Positions 30,595 through 42,562 are shown, counted from the stretch's first letter. The stretch: DNA of 64,000 nucleotides from Symbiodinium natans (GCA_905221605.1 CAJNDS010002290.1:547501-611500), one strand, 5' to 3'. The notes: generated from the sequence alone by a model not told the origin. Program-made: numbers and translations.

Positions 30595-32679
30595 ATGTCG
30601 ATGATCATTTTTGGTAATGCGCCTTGAACCGAAAACAAAAATTGCAGCTGCATCTCCTGGCTTACCATAGGCGGCCTTTAGGTTTGGGGTTTAGGGTTTA
30701 GGGTTTAGGGTTTAGGGTATCGGGGCTTGCGCGGCTTTAGCCCTACACCGAACACCCTCGTTCCTAAAACCGAAACCCTATCATAGAGGGGTCGGAAGAA
30801 TTTAAACAATTGTTCCCTTAATTATGGTCCCTTTGTAGTTATACCAGAATAATACCCAAAACCCTATTCTAATGATTCAGGATTAAACCCTAATCTAAAC
30901 CCTAAAGCCTAAACCCGAAACCCTAACCCTAAACCCTAAACCGCTACCTTGCCTGCACCTCTGAGTCTGTGGTGTTTTTAGGGTTTAGGGTTGTGCAGGG
31001 TTTAGGTTTTAGGGTTTAGGTTTAGGGTTCAGGGTTTAGGGTTTAGGGTTTAGGGTTTAGGATTTAGAGTTTAGAGTTTAGAGTTCAGGGTTCAGGGTTT
31101 AGGCCCTCTGCATAAGTGTCTTGCTACAGTCGGGTACTCATCTTCTCCGTGTGCTGGGACCTTGGCCTTCTACTCTGGGCCCTGAACCCGAGGGTTTCGG
31201 GTTGAAGGTAAACCTCTTTAGGGTTTAGGGCTTAGGGTATAGGGTTTAGGGTTTAGGGTTACCGGAAAATTCCCGAACCTCCTGCATCCTATTTTCCTCA
31301 ACCCCTGAGTCCCTAGACATTTGCCTTTGCTGAAATGTTCATCATGCCTGATGCCTAGACCCTGAATGCCCTATAAACCCCCATAAACCCCGAAAACCCT
31401 GTCAAACCCATAAACCTTGTAAACTCTACAAGCCTCATAATCACTACAGAAACCCATAAGCCCCCTTGAGGGTGTTGCCTCGTTTCCATGTTGGTTTCCG
31501 ACTTAGGTTGTTATGGGGTTTAGGGTGTCGGGTTTAGGGTTTACGGGGCAGAAAGGCTCAGTTCTGTTGTCCTCCCCCTTCCACGCCTTCGCCCTCCCAC
31601 ATCACTGGAGAGCCTTGACAGCGCATAAGCCCTAAACCCTAAACCCTAAACCCTAAGCCCTAAACCCTAAACCCTAAACCCTAAACTGACCTCTCCCTTG
31701 CTTGATGCCGGCTTGCTTTGGGCCGCTTTGTCCTTAGGTCTGGTAGGCGGAGCGCATGGTCTCAGCTGCTGGTAAGGACTTAGAATGCTGGAACAGACGG
31801 ATGCGCTGCATGAGTACCGACCCTAAACTAAGATAAAACAACGTTCTGCAGAGCCGAGGCGGAGCGGTCTCAAGCGAGGCCTTAACAGCATGACTCCGTC
31901 AAAAACCAGCCCAGCAACCCTACAGGGACACCCTTGAAACACCACTGAGCCCGAATCCCCGGACGCATCCCAAGCCCAAGCCCACGAATCGAGAAACACA
32001 AAACACGACACTTAGCCCATAGACTTTAGCTCCACTGGTAGAGGTTCGGGGGTCTGTTTCTGGCCATGGGCCGCGGCCGCAATGTCCCCGCCCGCGGGCG
32101 TGGGAATGCTCTTCGGCGTGGTGCGTTTGGGGTTTAGGGCCAAAACCCAAAACCCCAAACCCCATGCCCAAAACCCAAACCCCTAAACCCTAAACCCTAA
32201 ACCCGTTACCCTTTAACCCCTAAACCCTAAACCCTAAACCCTGTCCATAAGGGACGTCAGTCTGAGAGCCTATGTGGGGGGTAAGTGTTTAAGGGCAAGG
32301 CTTAGGGCTTAGGACTTCTGAATTCGGGGGCTTGAGCCAGTGGTACCCTCTTTGCCCTTTTTGGGTTCAAGGTCCCCTTAGGGTGCCCGTCTTAGAATGT
32401 GTTTAACCGGGGGTGATCTCCATGATCTTCCTACATCCTTTTTCATGAGCTAATTGTCTCAGTCCCCAACCCTAAACCCTAAGCCCTAAACCCTCAGCAC
32501 ATCCAGAGCAACGGGCTCGACCCTGTCTCTGCCATTTCTTAGAATTTCCTAAACCCTAAACCCTAAACCCCAAACCCTAAACCCTAAACCCTAAACCCCA
32601 AACCCTAAACCCTAAACCCTACACCCGAAACCCTAAACCCTCTCAGTTCGTGTCCTTCCTGAGTCTCTGTTAGACCGAG

Positions 32680-32739
32680 GTTAAGACGACGCGGACGGAC
32701 TCTTCCTTCGATGCGCTGTCGGCCACTTTGACCGCAGCA
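32680..32739 (+). CDS. Host gene chain exon 1
   Basis: Reads VKTTRTDSSFDALSATLTAA, GT donor, phase 0 to 0. First of 30 exons that join in a single frame. Confidence 0.72.
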
Positions 32740-33206
32740 GTCCGTTCGTCTTTTTTGGGTTTAGGGTTTAGGGTTTAGGGTTTAGGGTTTAGAGTTTAGG
32801 GCTAGGGTATAGGGTTTAGGGTTTATAGGCTTTAGGGTTTAGGGTTTAGGGTTGAGGAAGGCTCCTGAGATTGGGGCTTCTAGGGTTTAGGGTCTAGGTT
32901 GAGGGCTGAGGGTTGAGGGTTGAGCGTTCTGCGGATGCTGAGTGTTTGTAGTCTTGGGCTGACAGGTGAACTGTTTGGGCGCAACGTAGCTCAAATTACA
33001 CGTAGCTCAAATTACGGTGCGCGCCCCGGAGACCGACAGCGTGACAAACAGCAACTCTTCCTTCAACCCCAAACTATAAACCCAAAGCCGTCAACCCGAA
33101 AACCCAAACCCTAAACCCCAAGCCCTAAACCCTAAACCCTAGCCCTAAACCCTAAACTCTCATCCCTCAACCCTAAGGCCACCAGCCTACATAGCCTAAG
33201 TGCCAG

Positions 33207-33283
33207 GTCAGCGGCTGTAAGGACGAGGTGGTCGGGCCCATCATCCGGGGAACCTACACCCTCCAGGAGAAGAACCACGACAG
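33207..33283 (+). CDS. Host gene chain exon 2, Trp-rich domain start
   Basis: Reads VSGCKDEVVGPIIRGTYTLQ then EKNHDR across the junction, with a GA donor (CAG|GACC). Phase 0 to 2. Using the GA site gives NHDRPVFKK, matching the NHGxPxYKK pattern I recall from related dinoflagellate proteins. Confidence 0.82.
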
Positions 33284-33364
33284 GACCTGGTTCAGGGTTT
33301 AGGGTTTAGGGTTTAGGGTTTAGGGTTTAGGGTTTAGGGTTTAGGGGTTAGTGACGATTGGGTA

Positions 33365-33402
33365 GGTTTAGGGTCTCCAGTGGAAGAACCACGACAGGAC
33401 CT
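33365..33402 (+). repeat. Partial duplicate of exon 2 in the following intron
   Basis: CTCCAGTGGAAGAACCACGA repeats exon 2's CTCCAGGAGAAGAACCACGA (33261-33280) with two adjacent changes, and continues past the splice site (CAGGACCTGG). TTTAGGG arrays lie on both sides. Confidence 0.85.
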
Positions 33403-33690
33403 GGGGGTTTGGGGGGTTTAGAGTTTGGGACAAATGCGTTTAGGGTTTAGGGTTTAGGGTTCTCGAAGCCTGAAACCCCAAGCCCCTTATGCTCGAAACC
33501 CTAAACTTTCAACCCTAAACTTCAACCCTAATCTCCGAAGGACCTGGGCTCTTGCTTCTGTTACGTTCCCCCCCCCCCCCCCCCCCCCCTGCGACTGCCG
33601 TATGGGGCCTGAACCCTAAACCCTAAAGGCCTAGAACCCAACTCTTATTCGTTCTGGACTTAGGCTCTAAACCCTCCACTCCTACACCAG

Positions 33691-33747
33691 GCCGGTGTTC
33701 AAGAAAGATGAGAAGGTGGGCCCCAAAGCCCAGACAGAGGTCATGCT
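33691..33747 (+). CDS. Host gene chain exon 3
   Basis: Reads PVFKKDEKVGPKAQTEVM, phase 2 to 2, GT donor. Joins exon 4 as MLYFWED. Confidence 0.82.
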
Positions 33748-33803
33748 GTGCTTGGGACGGCAGAGGGCTTTCTAAGGGCTCGGCAGTTGATGTTTATGTG
33801 CAT

Positions 33804-33917
33804 GGTAGCCCAGTGGTAATTACTCTTTTCGCTGTTTTTGGTTCAAGGTTCCCTTATAAAGGAACCAAGCCAAAAAAGGGTGCCCTTGCCTTATTGTAAT
33901 ATGGTTACTGGGCTACC
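33804..33917. mobile_element. Hairpin element of about 114 bp (MITE-like)
   Basis: Ends GGTAGCCCAGTGGTA and TTACTGGGCTACC are inverted; the centre holds GGTTCCCTTATAAAGGAACC, itself a palindrome. Partial relatives start at 24324 and occur near 29710-29770, 32337-32395 and 40893-40980. Confidence 0.65.
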
Positions 33918-34363
33918 CAGTTTGTGGACTCACACTTTGTTCGTGTGTTCATGTTCTTTTTGTTTAGGTAATTTTCTGTCGTAAGTATGATGTCGTATGA
34001 TGTCACCAGAGTTCTTGCAGTAGTGCTCTTGTATCCCGAGGATCAACCTTTCTAGCGCCCTGCGCCTACCGCATTAGGCTTGCTGCACCTTGATCTTCAA
34101 GAGTAGAATGCGCCCTCGCAAGCTTCCAAGAGTACTAATGAACCTTGCACGCCTTCGCTCCGACACCCTGCAAGCCCCAATGCCAACTACAGGGTCCTTA
34201 AGGGAGGGGGTATGGAACCCACGGTTCCCTGATACTCCCTACTACTCCCTAAGGCTCCCTAAGCTTCCCAAGGTTTCCTAGGTACCTCCCCATGAACCCT
34301 TATGAACCCAATAATTACCCTAAGCCCTAAACCCTAAACCCCTTAAGAACCCTATAAGCCAAG

Positions 34364-34436
34364 GTATTTCTGGGAGGATACAGAGAGCCCCGACTTTAGC
34401 GGCTGGTGGTTCGGCCCACAGATTGGCGGGGACGAG
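34364..34436 (+). CDS. Host gene chain exon 4, Trp-rich domain core
   Basis: Reads YFWEDTESPDFSGWWFGPQI then GGDE, phase 2 to 0, GC donor. The GWWFGP and GGD-x-VWA pattern recurs in many dinoflagellate predicted proteins as I recall; no function known. Confidence 0.87.
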
Positions 34437-34991
34437 GCTGGGAAGCGAAATGTTGGGGGCTTTAGGGTTTAGGGTTTAGGGTTTAGGGGGTTTACGGGCT
34501 TTAGGGTTTTTTAGGGTTTAGGGGCTTTAGGGTTTAGGGGCTTCAGGGTTAGAGCCTGGGCTGAGGGGTTGAAGGCTTTTTGGCCTTTTCGTTGTAAGGT
34601 GTAGGGTTCCAGGATTGAACAGGACCTTGGGGTTTAAAGAAGGGTTTGGGGATTTGTTGATAAGGTTCGGTCTTTCGGAGAACGTTTTCGGCATAGGTTT
34701 GAGGGCTTAGGGTCGGCTGTGCTAGACCCTCAACCCTAGACCCTAAACCCTAAACCCTAAACCCTAAACCCCTGGGCCCTCATCACGGGGAGGCTGCGCA
34801 TGTCTGCCTGAAGCCGCAAACCCTGCAGATTTGTAGCTTAAAGACATCTATACTTACACAAGTGCTCCCCACTTGTCCTACTGGAGCGAAAATGTTCATT
34901 CCTGCATCATTGCGATATCCCAAGCCCTAAACCCTGAACCCTAAACCCCCTTTTCTGGGCTGGGTTCAGCTCCTCCACCCCCGCGGAAGAG

Positions 34992-35047
34992 GTGTGGGCG
35001 TTCCACCCCGATGCGACTGCCATGGTCCCACCAGCAGGGGGCTGGCA
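34992..35047 (+). CDS. Host gene chain exon 5
   Basis: Reads VWAFHPDATAMVPPAGGW, phase 0 to 2, GT donor. Continues the Trp-rich domain from GGDE. Confidence 0.87.
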
Positions 35048-35379
35048 GTGCCTTTGCCGTTAAGGGTTTAGGGTTTTTGGTTTAGGGGTTTGGGCAGTGC
35101 CTTTGCTGAGGATGCTTTCGGGGCTTACGGTTCCCTCAATTGTAGCTCTTCTTGCAGTACCTTTGTCTTCTTCTGGTAGAGCTTGCGAAGACAATAGGCC
35201 CCCAAGAGCCAACTCACACCCTACACCCGAGACCCTCAACCCTAACCCCTAAACCCTGACCCCTAAACCCTGACCTCTAAACCCTAGACCCGAAAAACCC
35301 TAATTCCGAAACCCTAAACCGAAAACCCTTCACTCACCCATAAACTCTAAATCAAACCCAAGCCCCTGTAGGATGTTTC

Positions 35380-35537
35380 CTAAACCCTAAACCCTACACC
35401 CTAAACCCTAAACCCTAAACCCTACACCCCAAACCCTAAACCCTAAACCCTAAACCCTAAACCCTAAACCCTAAACCCTAAACCCTAAACCCTAAACCCT
35501 AAACCCTAAACCCTAAACCCTAAACCCTAAACCCCAA
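35380..35537 (+). repeat. CCCTAAA array, about 22 units
   Basis: Long, nearly pure array ending 25 bp before chain exon 6. Confidence 0.97.
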
Positions 35538-35561
35538 ACTTCGCTTCGGATGCCAGCCAAG

Positions 35562-35601
35562 GTGCCCCTTCGACGGGCCGGTCGACTCAAGCATTGAGAT
35601 C
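35562..35601 (+). CDS. Host gene chain exon 6
   Basis: Reads CPFDGPVDSSIEI, phase 2 to 0, GC donor. WQCPFDGPVD completes the domain's closing motif. Confidence 0.8.
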
Positions 35602-35617
35602 GCAACTCGACTGGCTT

Positions 35618-35735
35618 TTAGGGTTTAGGGTTTAGGGTTTAGGGTTTAGGGTTTAGGGTTTAGGGTTTAGGGTTTAGGGTTTAGGGTTTAGGGTTTAGGG
35701 GGCTTAGGGTTTAGGGTTAGTGTTTAGGGTTCAGG
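35618..35735 (+). repeat. TTTAGGG array, about 14 units
   Basis: Begins 17 bp after the exon-6 donor; nearly pure. Confidence 0.97.
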
Positions 35736-36038
35736 GGTTAGGGTCTTAGGGTCTTAGGGTTTAGGGGGTTTGAGGCTTAGGCCTTGAGCTGTCATGCAAG
35801 GGCACCCCAAGGTCCATTATTGAAGGATCTCCTGATGACTTTTCTTTCGATTGGGTTTAGGGTAGGGGTTAGAGGTTAAGGGTTTAGGGTAGCCTTCGGA
35901 TGCCTCAAGAAGATGGACGCATAGCCTCGTGCCATCGACTCGGTAGAACCTTCTGGGGGGTGGGGGGTGGGGGTCGGGGGAGAGGGGGCTGGCCGGGTGG
36001 AGGTGGTAGGAGAATCCTCATCACCGTTAGTTCCCCAG

Positions 36039-36050
36039 GAAGCTGCTCAG
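36039..36050 (+). CDS. Host gene chain exon 7, 12-nt micro-exon
   Basis: CCCCAG|GAAGCTGCTCAG|GCAAGT encodes Glu-Ala-Ala-Gln. Both neighbours are phase 0, so the frame also holds if it is skipped; the call is therefore tentative. Confidence 0.45.
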
Positions 36051-36409
36051 GCAAGTCTATGTTTCTGGTTCAAAGTTCGACTGTCATTGGCTGGCTTGCA
36101 AAATTCGCATAATTTAACCTTAGAGTTTGGGGTTGCCATGGCAAAGACCTCACGGAGGAAACTCTGCTGGAAGAAGGCCTTTTCATAAGACGCTGTTCAA
36201 ATGTGCCTTGCACCAACAACCACCCAGACATTCTCCAGTGTCGGTGGCCCGTGAGTAATGGAACTAGACCTTTGCCCGGGCCCGGGCCCCCATCGTATCA
36301 AACGATCAAGACCAATGCTCTAAACCTTACATCCCCCCCAAACCATGTAAACCCACGCCCCTTATGCTTACATGCTTGAATCCTGAAGCCCAAATCGGTC
36401 TGCTCCCAG

Positions 36410-36466
36410 ATCACTCGGCTGATGAAGGGTGCCTCCGTCCCCGGGCGCCAGCCCGGTACGTCCAAG
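36410..36466 (+). CDS. Host gene chain exon 8
   Basis: Reads ITRLMKGASVPGRQPGTSK, phase 0 to 0, GC donor. Confidence 0.75.
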
Positions 36467-36539
36467 GCCCGATGTGCTGTTTGTAACCCAGAAGTTTTGC
36501 GTCGAGTGTTTTTAGGGTTCAGGGTGTAGGGTTTAGGGT

Positions 36540-36960
36540 TTAGGCTACTGTTAGTGACCTTCAAGTAAGTCACCGGAGCATACAATGTGGTTACAGAAGT
36601 TGCACCGCAAAGCAGATTGTTTATTGTGGTACCTAAGCTTCACTTCCTTCTCAGCACCCCCGAGCGACCTTGTGTTGCGACCTGCATTATTTCGGGTGGT
36701 CTTTTTCACGGGCAGCACACAGCGTTTCGTTTGATGTTATTATATAAATTAAAATGTAGATTCCAGCGGTTAGAACATGCATGAAATCTTGAGGGGCTTA
36801 CTAGCTAAGACCGTTCGTGCTTCAAGAGACTGTTGTACGCCGCTGAGGGTGTATATGTCTCATATACATGTAAATAAATAAATAAATAATTAAACAAATA
36901 AATAAACATATATATATATATATATATTGCCGATGAGACCCCGAGATTTGAATGAGAGCG
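36540..36960. other. AT-rich intronic stretch
   Basis: Contains AAATAAAT-type and TA microsatellites (36865-36928). No exon called; a PRATLCCDLHYF-like open stretch near 36660 is weak. Confidence 0.5.
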
Positions 36961-37391
36961 CCTATCTTACAACTGGAGCAACTGAAGCCACGCGGCCGTA
37001 TAGTAAACCCCACATACTTCTCAACATGCCGCGCTTAATCTTAAACTCCCGAGCCCCTAAACCCCAAAACCCGGCTACCCAAGCCCCAAAAATCCTAAAG
37101 CATCAAGCCCAAGACCTCGAAACTGAATTCCTGAACCCATGTCTCTGGCCCCACCCTTCACTCTGCATTTCGAGTTCCCACCTCAAAGAACCCTAGACAC
37201 CCTAAGAATCCCCACAAGATTCCTAAAATCCCTATAAACCAGAAACCCTGCTGCGGCTTGGCTCAAATCGGCCCCTAGTATGGTCCCTAGCCGTGTTTAT
37301 AGGGATCCGAAGTATGGGCCCTAGTGATGTAGAGTGTATAGAAGGGTTATAAAACAAGGGACCCAACTAAAGGGCCTATACTTGGGACCCT

Positions 37392-37486
37392 GGCCCTAAA
37401 CCCTAAACCCTAAACCCTAAACCCTAAACCCTAAACCCTAAACCCTAAACCCTAAACCCTAAACCCTAAACCCTAAACCCTAAACC
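37392..37486 (+). repeat. CCCTAAA array, about 13 units
   Basis: Ends 11 bp before chain exon 9. Confidence 0.97.
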
Positions 37487-37497
37487 AACATTGGCAG

Positions 37498-37573
37498 GCA
37501 GAGAAGCCTGCTCCCATCCTCTCGAAAGGAGAACAGGCCCCCCTCTCGGGCCCCGAAGTGGGCCGAGTTGAGA
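37498..37573 (+). CDS. Host gene chain exon 9
   Basis: Reads AEKPAPILSKGEQAPLSGPE then VGRVE, phase 0 to 1, GC donor. Confidence 0.78.
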
Positions 37574-38292
37574 GCTCAGGGACTTGGGCTTCGGGCTTGG
37601 GATGGTTGGGAGGTTTGGGATGTTTGGGGTTTATGGAGGGTTTTGGGGTTTGGAGGTTTGGGGTTTAGGGTTTGGAGTTTAGGGTTTGGGGTTTAGGGTT
37701 TGAGGTTTAGGGTTTGGGGTTCAGGCCTTAGGGGTAGAGACCTCAGAGGAGTCATAGGCTCCCCCAACGCTTTTGGTTGCGTGCCCAATCCACACTAGCC
37801 TCAGCCCCATATGAGGATTTCCGACATATATATATATATGTATATATTATGTATATTTATTTATAGTATAGTTATTTATATTATTGTTTTTTTTTGAGGG
37901 GGGGGGGTGGGGAGGGGGGGTTCCTGTAAAAGGATTATAGTACTTTGGGGGGCTGGGGAAGCAACCGTTTCTGTTTGCTGTGCGAGTTCGTTATTGGATC
38001 TGCAGGGCGAAGAAGCACAACCAAAAAGTACCGTGCTAGCAAAAGTCTGGTGTATCCCCGAACCCAGTGAGTGCCTATTTCCAGGACATGTTCACTATCT
38101 CTGACAAACCTAGCTGATGCCTCGCACCTCCGTGAACCCTAACACCTCAAGCCCGAAACCTTCGAAGCCGCCCGAAACCGCGACCGTCAACCCTATATAA
38201 ACCCTAAACCCTAATCCCTAAACCCTAAAAGGCCCTAAACCCTAAACCCTAAATCTAAACCCGAAGCCCGAAGCCCGAAACCCCAAACTCAG

Positions 38293-38342
38293 CCGGTGAG
38301 GCGGCGCGAAGAAAGAAAGAGTTGGAACTGATGTTCCAGCAG
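38293..38342 (+). CDS. Host gene chain exon 10, coiled coil begins
   Basis: Phase 1 in; reads GEAARRKKELELMFQQ, GA donor, phase 0 out. Confidence 0.78.
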
Positions 38343-38985
38343 GAGCAGAAAAGCTGGAGTTAGGAGGGTGACAAAGGACTTGGTGGGTGTTCTCCTCAAT
38401 GATGGGGGGGGGGATCTTGAAACTGTGCTCATGAGATGTTGGTGCTTTTTATGTATCCAAGAAACAGAATGTGGTATACAGACTTTTCCAGGGCTCCAAG
38501 TGAAAGTATAGCTGAACTTTGGAGTGTCAACAGGGCAAGACCTGTATCTGCAGAAAGTTGGGGGAAGGTGTCACAGGTCTAAAATCATAGGTTGAGACTG
38601 ATTTGCAGATCCTTGGTTATCCCATGGTTTTGCCTCACGGAGTTATCCTTCCCAAATTTGCCGTTCGGGTCCCATCTCATTTAGACAAGATAGTAGTGCA
38701 AGGGTGCTTCCTAAATGTGGGGGCTGTTATGATGAAGGGGCAAGCCTGCAGTTGTATGCAGTCTCGTAAGTGCACGAACTGGAGCTTCTGCTGGAGCAGT
38801 GCGTAATATGTCTGGCAAGAAAATGTCGTGCCGGCGCTGTATGTGGCATATGCAGGCATGTGCATCAGGCCGATCATCTTGCTGCGTGACATCCCTGTAC
38901 TACGCGAGGCAGCTATCTCTGAGAACCGATGTTCACTGCTCGAGAACCCCTGAGCTTCATCAGTGCACTGGAATATCTGGTGGTT

Positions 38986-39148
38986 GCCACTAGAAAGCTC
39001 ACCCTGTGACGTAGGGTTTGGGATGTTGCGCAGTGTGCTACTAAGCGTCTTTCGTGGTGGTTTGTGTGGCCACTAGAAAGCTCACCCTGTGACGTAGGGT
39101 TTGGGATGTTGCGCAGTGTGCTACTAAGCGTCTTTCGTGGTGGTTTGT
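38986..39148 (+). repeat. 83-bp tandem duplication
   Basis: Two adjacent, apparently identical copies starting GCCACTAGAAAGCTCACCC (38986 and 39069). Confidence 0.93.
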
Positions 39149-39487
39149 GCAATTCAGGGGCTGCTACACGTACCAAAGGTTCCATGTACGCAGTTAAGTT
39201 ATACTTACAAGGTTGCATTCCCTCTTAGTGCCCTAAGCGCTCTCCCCTGTATACCCCAACCCCTAAATCTCCATAGAACTGTAAGCCCCAAGCCCTATAA
39301 ACCCCAAACCCTACCTCCCAAACCCGATATGAAGCAGGGTTTATATTTCTGTTACTGGTGAGTGTATATGCAGTTTTTCTTAGCATTGGTGAGTGTATAT
39401 ATTGGGTGTCCTTTTGGGGGTACAAACCCTAAACCCTAAACCCTAAACCCTGCTTCATATGGGTAGTGGCTCCGAGCTGCTTCGCAG

Positions 39488-39520
39488 GAGGAGCTCTCGC
39501 GGCAGCTGATGGCCGAGCGA
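39488..39520 (+). CDS. Host gene chain exon 11
   Basis: Reads EELSRQLMAER, phase 0 to 0 using a GA donor; a GT donor 5 nt later is an alternative. Confidence 0.75.
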
Positions 39521-39555
39521 GAGAGGTGCCATGGCGCAAACGTCGGCTGGTCAAG

Positions 39556-39620
39556 GGCTTAGGGTTTAGGGTTTAGGGTTTAGGGTTTAGGGTTTAGGGT
39601 TTAGGGTTTAGGGTTTAGGG
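39556..39620 (+). repeat. TTTAGGG array, about 9 units
   Basis: Starts 36 bp after chain exon 11. Confidence 0.97.
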
Positions 39621-40117
39621 TACAGGGATGAGACTTTGGAGGGAGGCGCTGCGTCTTTCAGGCTTGTGTATGGCAGCCCGATGGGCAAGCACACGCCGCA
39701 AGTTTCGCAGGATGGCCCTGTGACCGTCTCTTGAACGACTCAGTTAATTACGACTTACCTCGTGCGTTGTGGAGTACGTCGGGCAAGGAGGGCGGAGGGC
39801 GCCAGCCTCTTTTGTCCAAGTCGAAACACAGACGCACAGACGTACAGACACACACACACACACACAGAGACACACGGAATCGGAAGCACCCTAGCGGGGT
39901 TTCGGGTTTAGGGTTCAGGGAAGACCCAGCAGTCAGGAGCAGCCATGGGGCTTGAGGCTCATACATATATATATATACACCAAGTATATAGGGTTTAGGG
40001 TCTCGGATTTAGAGTTTAGGTAGGGTTTAGGGTTTGGGGTTTAGGGTTTGGGGTTTAGGGTTTAGGGTTTAGGGGTTTGGGTTTAAAGACGCATGTCTGG
40101 TAAGGCTGGCGATACAG

Positions 40118-40158
40118 CGCAAAGAGGAGCTCGAGCAGAGGCGGCAGTTCGAGGTCGG
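40118..40158 (+). CDS. Host gene chain exon 12
   Basis: Reads RKEELEQRRQFEV, phase 0 to 2, GC donor. The preceding intron ends with TTTAGGG rather than CCCTAAA. Confidence 0.72.
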
Positions 40159-40781
40159 GCTTCAACTAGGAGTTCAGAGCTCCCCTATAAACCCGAAACC
40201 CTGAAACTCCAAACTTGGGTGTTGAGTCCTTTGCCCTACCAGGGGGTTCGGGGAATCCAAGGTTATTCAGGCTCAACGTCTCCAGAGCATATCCTCTTTT
40301 CTTAAGCACACAAGCACGGGCCACCCGAACACAGGCTTACACAGAACGGCGGGGGGATCAGTCCTTCATGGGGTCAAGCATGGAGGCTGTGTCCCTCTTC
40401 ATCGTCTCTCTTCTTGCTCGTCCGAGCTGCTCATGGTCTCTAAATCTGCGTCTTGACGGTTCCCCTGGGAAGAGAGAACATCGCAAAAATGTGACGCTGG
40501 CACGTGAGTGACCTATGTTGAACATCTCTTGCGCTCACAGCTGATTGTGTGCTATTGTCTTCAGTTTCGGCATCCTCCAATGCAGTCTTCTTTGTCTCTG
40601 AAAACTAGCCTACAGCATGCATGTGGGTGGTCTAATGTAGTAGCGAAACCAGTGCACACTCCTCAGCCATTCCTGGCCGCTTCTCAACAAGGAAGTATAG
40701 TGATTCTTGAACTCTACACTTCCTGGGCAGACCAGCATAGGCTATGATACCCTGTGACCTACTAAAAAGGCCCTTTTATAG

Positions 40782-40835
40782 GGTTGATTACGCGGATTAC
40801 TGGGAGGCGGAGCAGAAGAAGCGCGAGCACCACGC
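40782..40835 (+). CDS. Host gene chain exon 13
   Basis: Reads VDYADYWEAEQKKREHH, phase 2 to 2, GC donor. The frame stays open beyond, so the 3' end is less certain than the coding frame. Confidence 0.72.
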
Positions 40836-41291
40836 GCTGCTGCTCCTCCGCCGGGCTTTGCTCTTCGGCAGAAGACCTAGGACCCAGAGTAGGCCCTTAT
40901 TCCCTTTTGTTAGGGTTTGGGTTCCCTTGTAAGCCCCTGAAAACCAAAAAGGGTGCCCTCCTCATTCCTAGGTTCGTCTTGGGTCTAGAGACGCCTTGCC
41001 CAACCCGCCAGGATCACAGAGCCTTGCTGCGCCCCTTCTCTCCTCCAACGGATTCGGCAAGCTACTACACCATCCTAAGCCTCGAAACCCAGAATGCTCA
41101 AATTCCCTGAGGCAGAAGCCAGACTCCAAATCACCGCAGTCCTAAACCCTCAGCCCCTACACAGATTGCGCTGAACTTGGCGCTAGACATTGTGGATGTG
41201 TATAGAGAGGTCTGAGACCTGTCTTGCTGTCTCGTGTTTGCGTTTGTGGGCTTTACGCCCTCTGCGTGTCTGGTTTCCGCGCCGCCCTCAG

Positions 41292-41402
41292 GCAGAAGCT
41301 GCGCCTGGCCAAGCCAGATACGCTCCGAGAACTCACAGCGGAGGCATGGGCCGAGGGTCTTAACGCTCGAAAGCCAGACAACATGCAGTTCTCCAAATTC
41401 GG
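41292..41402 (+). CDS. Host gene chain exon 14
   Basis: Reads QKLRLAKPDTLRELTAEAWA and later NARKPDNMQFSKF, phase 2 to 2, GT donor. Confidence 0.75.
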
Positions 41403-41457
41403 GTCCCTTCTTGAGCCCTTATTTTGTACGGCGCCCTGAAGATAAGAGCCCCGAAAA

Positions 41458-41522
41458 CCCTAAACCCTAAACCCCAAACCCCAAACCCTAAACCCTAAAC
41501 CCTAAACCCTAAACCCTAAACC
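41458..41522 (+). repeat. CCCTAAA array
   Basis: About nine units, in the intron after chain exon 14. Confidence 0.95.
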
Positions 41523-41817
41523 CATTGAAACCTTAACTTACAGAACTACCCCAATGATGTCGGAGGCTCTGGGGTCGACTAGGGGCTCGAGCTGGGTAGC
41601 TTCAAGTTGAAGTGCCCAGACACTGATGCCCCAGGCTCTCTTCAAGGGTTTAGGGTTTAGGGTTTAGGGTTTAGGATTTAGGGTTTAGGGAACAAGGAAG
41701 CACGCGTACCTAAGCATGGTAAACCTACCCAGAAGTCAAGACACATTTAGGTTGCTTGCGGGCTTTCATCGGGTTAGGGAAAGGTGTGAGCTTTCGGCTT
41801 TAGGGACAGCCGTGTCC

Positions 41818-41905
41818 CCAAACCCTAAACCCTAAACCCTAAACCCTAAACCCTAAACCCTAAACCCTAAACCCTAAAGCCTAAACCCTAAACCCTAAAC
41901 CCTAC
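41818..41905 (+). repeat. CCCTAAA array, about 12 units
   Basis: Ends 13 bp before the acceptor of chain exon 15. Confidence 0.97.
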
Positions 41906-41918
41906 ATACCTTGCTCAG

Positions 41919-41988
41919 AGAGGTGGACGAGCTCCTCCTCCAGGAGGCCATGCTCCTCCCACGGAGCATGCGCTTGGAGGCCGACAAG
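41919..41988 (+). CDS. Host gene chain exon 15
   Basis: Phase 2 in; reads EVDELLLQEAMLLPRSMRLE then ADK, GC donor. Confidence 0.78.
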
Positions 41989-42496
41989 GCGCCGGGGAAG
42001 TTGAGGGTTAGGGTTTAGGGTTTAGGAAGTTTAGGGTTTAGGGTTTAGGGTTTAGGGGATTCAGGACCTAGTGAGTTTGGGTTTGGGGTTTTTTGGGTTG
42101 CAGGTTTTCGGTGTTTTTGGTAAGAAGGCTTGTGGTTTGGGAGTCCGAGGGTCCGCAGAGTTTAGGGTTTAGGGTTTAGGGTTGAGGGTCGAGGGTTGAG
42201 GGTTTAGGATTTAGGGTTAGGGTTTAGGGTAAGGGCCTGGCATTTAGGGTTCAGGCCTTAGGGCATTGGTGTCTTTCATTGTGGAGGGCCTAAGGTCTAG
42301 CACTCCGCGTATGAGTATGATTTCGCTGCTGGTTTATGGCTTGGGGTTTTGGGGTTAGGGGTGAGGTTTGGGTTCAGAGTTAAGACAACGAACACTATAG
42401 AAGCCCCAAGCTCTGTGAATCTTAAACTCTGAAAAGCTCCTCATACACCCAAAGCCGGGTTTAGGGTTTAGGGTCTAGGTTTTAGGCTTTAGCCAG

Positions 42497-42562
42497 GTCA
42501 AGCACGAGGCAAAGCTCCGCGTCGCAAAGATCAGCCAGTTCAACCAGCGAGCCGCTTGGCGG
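42497..42562 (+). CDS. Host gene chain exon 16
   Basis: Reads VKHEAKLRVAKISQFNQRAA then WR, phase 0 to 0, GA donor. The upstream flank is TTTAGGG-type. Confidence 0.75.

Noticed and set aside
31090-31215. Possible exon after CTACAG with a hydrophobic reading (VLIFSVCWDLGLLLWALN)
   Set aside because: Two frames are equally open and no phase-consistent neighbour was found, so it is not called.
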